From an uncultured Oscillospiraceae bacterium (lineage in GTDB: Bacteria; Bacillota; Clostridia; Oscillospirales; Oscillospiraceae): a stretch of 15,205 nucleotides of DNA. The position numbers and the translations under genes were made by a program. The notes beneath the pieces were generated by a model. The model was not told the DNA's origin. It saw only the letters and a list, made by a program, of their open reading frames with translations, and did no database searches. How positions within the stretch are numbered: the stretch's first letter is position 1; every line of letters begins with the position of its first letter. This document shows positions 13,623-15,205 of the stretch, piece after piece. The stretch spans positions 1-15,205 of the forward strand of contig CAKSXP010000018.1 in the NCBI GenBank assembly GCA_934515035.1, in the 5' to 3' direction.

Positions 13623-14476
13623 TCCGTCTCACTTCCTTCCGTCCGGGACACAAGGTACGCACACAGAAAATCGCGGAGCGCGCCTGCGGCCGGGTTTCCG
13701 CTGCCTTTCGGCATCGCAAAGAGTATATCGGCCTGCTTTTCGAGCGGGAAAAAGCGCAGGGTCCCGCCGCAGCGCGTTACCGCGTTTTCCGTTGAGACGG
13801 TAAAGCAGCCGCCCCGCCGCAGCGTTGCAAACACGGAAACGGGATTGGGAAAGCGCTCGATGCTGCCGGCTGCAAGACCAAAGCCCGCAAGCTCCTCCGC
13901 GTCGAGCGTCGGAGAATCCGTAAGGCAGACGCTGCACCGGCAGAGCTCTTCTCCGGCGGTGACGGCATATACGGGGAGCGTCATAAGATGGGTGCTCTCA
14001 ATGCCGTCCAGCGAGAGCACAGGGCAGTTTTCCGGGACGATAGCGGCGTCTATAAGCCCGTTTTTGAGAAACGAGTTCACCTCGTCGTCCCCGCCTTCGC
14101 GGAACTCCATGCACAGGCCGGGGTTTTCGCGGCGAAAGAGCGCGACTGCGCGCTCAAGCACGGACGGAAGCCCGCTGCGGGAGCAGCAGCCGATGCAGAG
14201 AACGGACCCGTCAGAACGCCGTTTCCCGCGGAAAAGCTGCTCGGCGTTAAGGAGCTTTTCGTTGAAATCGGTCAGCCAGCGGAAATGCTCTTTTCCGGCA
14301 TGGGTCAGGGAAAAAGCATTGTTACGGCGCAGAAAAAGCTCGAATCCAAGCTCTTCCTCAAGCTTCTGGATATTGCGGCTCACGGCCTGCTGCGACATAT
14401 ACAGCTCCCGTGCCGTGACCGAAAGATTGCCCGTCCGCACGGCGGAGAGAAAACACGCAATATTCAGGTCGTTCAT
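13619..14476 (-). CDS. LysR-family transcriptional regulator (first of a coupled pair)
   Basis: A 285-residue LysR-type regulator. The HTH (residues 1-60) reads CFLSAVRTGNLSVTARELYMSQQAVSRNIQKLEEELGFELFLRR, then LTHAG. The effector domain begins at VLCIGCCSRSGLPSVLERAVALF and includes GLIDAAIVPEN. It is notably cysteine-rich around 95-97 (GCCS) and 174-178 (CRCSVC), which could allow redox or thiol sensing, but this is only an observation. The ATG at 14474-14476 follows GGGAGG. It is transcribed from its own sigma-A promoter, divergent from the NTF2-like gene at 14630, the classical arrangement for a LysR regulator and its target. It is the first gene of the run LysR-LysR-dehydrogenase-cls-methyltransferase. 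Confidence 0.93.
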   Translation of the reverse strand: MNDLNIACFLSAVRTGNLSVTARELYMSQQAVSRNIQKLEEELGFELFLRRNNAFSLTHAGKEHFRWLTDFNEKLLNAEQLFRGKRRSDGSVLCIGCCSRSGLPSVLERAVALFRRENPGLCMEFREGGDDEVNSFLKNGLIDAAIVPENCPVLSLDGIESTHLMTLPVYAVTAGEELCRCSVCLTDSPTLDAEELAGFGLAAGSIERFPNPVSVFATLRRGGCFTVSTENAVTRCGGTLRFFPLEKQADILFAMPKGSGNPAAGALRDFLCAYLVSRTEGSETE

Positions 14477-14506
14477 CCGCGCTGCCTCCCTTTCTTTGAT
14501 ATGACC

Positions 14507-14535
14507 ATAATACTACATTTTAAAACAATGTGCAA
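14507..14535 (-). promoter_or_regulatory. Sigma-A promoter of the LysR-led operon
   Basis: Minus strand: -35 TTGCAC (14530-14535), 17-bp spacer, -10 TATTAT (14507-14512). Expected start near 14500, giving a leader of about 24 nt with GGGAGG. A CAAC-N7-GTTG dyad (14533-14547) overlaps the -35, which is a natural place for LysR self-control. Confidence 0.75.
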
Positions 14536-14570
14536 CGCGGCTTGTTGTGGAACCCCTGCAATTTTGTTTC

Positions 14571-14599
14571 TTTACTTGAGCATGTCCATGCCTTAGAAT
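14571..14599 (+). promoter_or_regulatory. Probable promoter and internal dyad for the second NTF2-like gene
   Basis: Plus strand: -35 TTTACT (14571-14576), 17-bp spacer, -10 TAGAAT (14594-14599). The weak -35 suits an activator-dependent promoter. A perfect GCATG-TC-CATGC dyad (14580-14591) lies inside the spacer and may be an operator. A second TATAAT at 14605-14610 is an alternative -10, but it would leave almost no leader before the RBS (AGGGAG) and lacks a -35. Confidence 0.55.
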
Positions 14600-14629
14600 A
14601 GCAGTATAATGATGAAAGGGAGTGTGAAC

Positions 14630-15205
14630 ATGGCAAAAAGCTATGAGGAGCTGAAGCTGGGCTTCGAGCGCATGGCGGCCGCGCAGGCCTGCCGCAACCT
14701 TATGGGCAAGTACAGCTATCTCCATACCGCTATGCGCCACAGGGAATACGTCGGACTCTGGGCCGACCGGGAGGATGACCTTCTCGTAATGCCCTGGGGA
14801 TATTACAAGGGAAAGCAGGGCGTCGTTACCTGCTATGTACAGGACCATGGCGACAGAAACGATCCCGAGGTGCAGAACAGTCCGATATTCAAGGGCGCCA
14901 TGATGATGCACGCGATGGACACCGCCGTCGTTGAGGTCGCGGGAGACTGCAAGACCGCGCGCGGCTGCTGGATCAGTCCCGGACACGAAAGCTGCTTTAT
15001 TCCGAACCCAGAAAAGAATCCGGGCTGGAAAAATGGCGACCCCATAACCGACGACATGCTCGAACCCTCGACGGAGTGGGCGTGGAGCAAGTATCAGGTC
15101 GACTTTATCAACGAAAACGGCGAGTGGAAGTTCTGGAAAATGCGTCTCTGGCCGATATACAAAACCGACTTTTATGTCTCCTGGATCGATCATCCGGACA
15201 TGGAC
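14630..15205 (+). CDS. SnoaL/NTF2-like fold protein, cut by window end
   Basis: The first 192 residues of a predicted cytoplasmic protein; no stop is reached. It starts MAKSYEELKLGFERMAAAQA (helical), continues with CRNLMGKYSYLHTAMRH (21-37) and YVGLWADR, a GYYKGKQGVV loop (57-66), MMMHAMDTAVVEVAGD (91-106), ARGCWISPGHES (110-121), and the closing strand GEWKFWKMRLWPIY (164-177). This is the SnoaL-like/NTF2 layout. The Lys-Tyr (27-28) and the His of MMMHAM (H94) fall where BaiE-type dehydratases carry active-site Tyr and His, but the BaiE aspartates are not evident. It is related in layout to the NTF2-like protein at 2527-3243 without close identity. The ATG follows AGGGAG. It is divergent from a LysR gene, its likely regulator. 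A dehydratase or isomerase role is inferred, not proven. Confidence 0.75.
   Translation, partial: MAKSYEELKLGFERMAAAQACRNLMGKYSYLHTAMRHREYVGLWADREDDLLVMPWGYYKGKQGVVTCYVQDHGDRNDPEVQNSPIFKGAMMMHAMDTAVVEVAGDCKTARGCWISPGHESCFIPNPEKNPGWKNGDPITDDMLEPSTEWAWSKYQVDFINENGEWKFWKMRLWPIYKTDFYVSWIDHPDMD

Noticed and set aside
1..15205. CRISPR arrays, tRNA or rRNA genes, phage genes
   Set aside because: No regularly spaced repeats, cloverleaf-like sequences or structural RNA motifs were seen on reading both strands; a tool-based scan was not possible.

Overview
The window reads as a chromosomal segment from a GC-rich, endospore-forming member of the Clostridia (Bacillota), plausibly a gut-type Oscillospiraceae-like lineage. 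The strongest clue is a dpaA-dpaB (dipicolinate synthase) pair behind a near-perfect sigma-K-type promoter. Strong AGGAGG-type ribosome binding sites, sigma-A promoters with 17-bp spacers and ATGA-coupled genes agree with this. The genus is inference only. No phage, IS transposase, CRISPR array, rRNA or tRNA gene was found.

Layout, left to right. (1) 1-2382, minus strand: a MATE-family efflux transporter, a short DtxR/MntR-type metal-dependent repressor and a family I inorganic pyrophosphatase cut by the window edge, read from a sigma-A promoter at 2354-2382. (2) 2442-6027, minus strand: a tight three-gene operon for a CocE/NonD-type (S15-like) hydrolase, a beta-propeller lactonase-family protein and a SnoaL/NTF2-like protein, with a clear promoter and a 3' hairpin. 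The hydrolase has histidine where the family nucleophile serine is expected. (3) 6051-6608, plus strand: a PaaI-type hotdog thioesterase, divergent from the hydrolase operon across back-to-back promoters. (4) 6595-8079, minus strand: dpaA-dpaB, tail-to-tail with the thioesterase gene and overlapping it by 14 bp. (5) 8080-8433: an intergenic stretch with a duplicated 29-bp hairpin and four further stems, ending in a strong intrinsic terminator; a candidate structured RNA or attenuator. (6) 8434-9258, plus strand: an exported polysaccharide deacetylase. (7) 9267-14535, minus strand: a five-gene run of two LysR regulators (ATGA-coupled), a D-2-hydroxyacid dehydrogenase, a cardiolipin synthase and an orphan DNA methyltransferase. 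(8) 14571 to the edge, plus strand: a second SnoaL/NTF2-like gene, divergent from the LysR pair and cut by the window end.

Functional reading: the part most likely to be undescribed is the small-molecule module, comprising hydrolase, lactonase-like protein and NTF2-like protein with a divergent thioesterase, plus a second NTF2-like gene beside two LysR regulators. The families suggest stepwise processing (hydrolysis, lactone opening, dehydration or isomerisation, thioester cleavage) of an unidentified substrate. This is inference from family membership and gene order. The spore genes, MATE/DtxR and cardiolipin synthase look like ordinary housekeeping or developmental neighbours.
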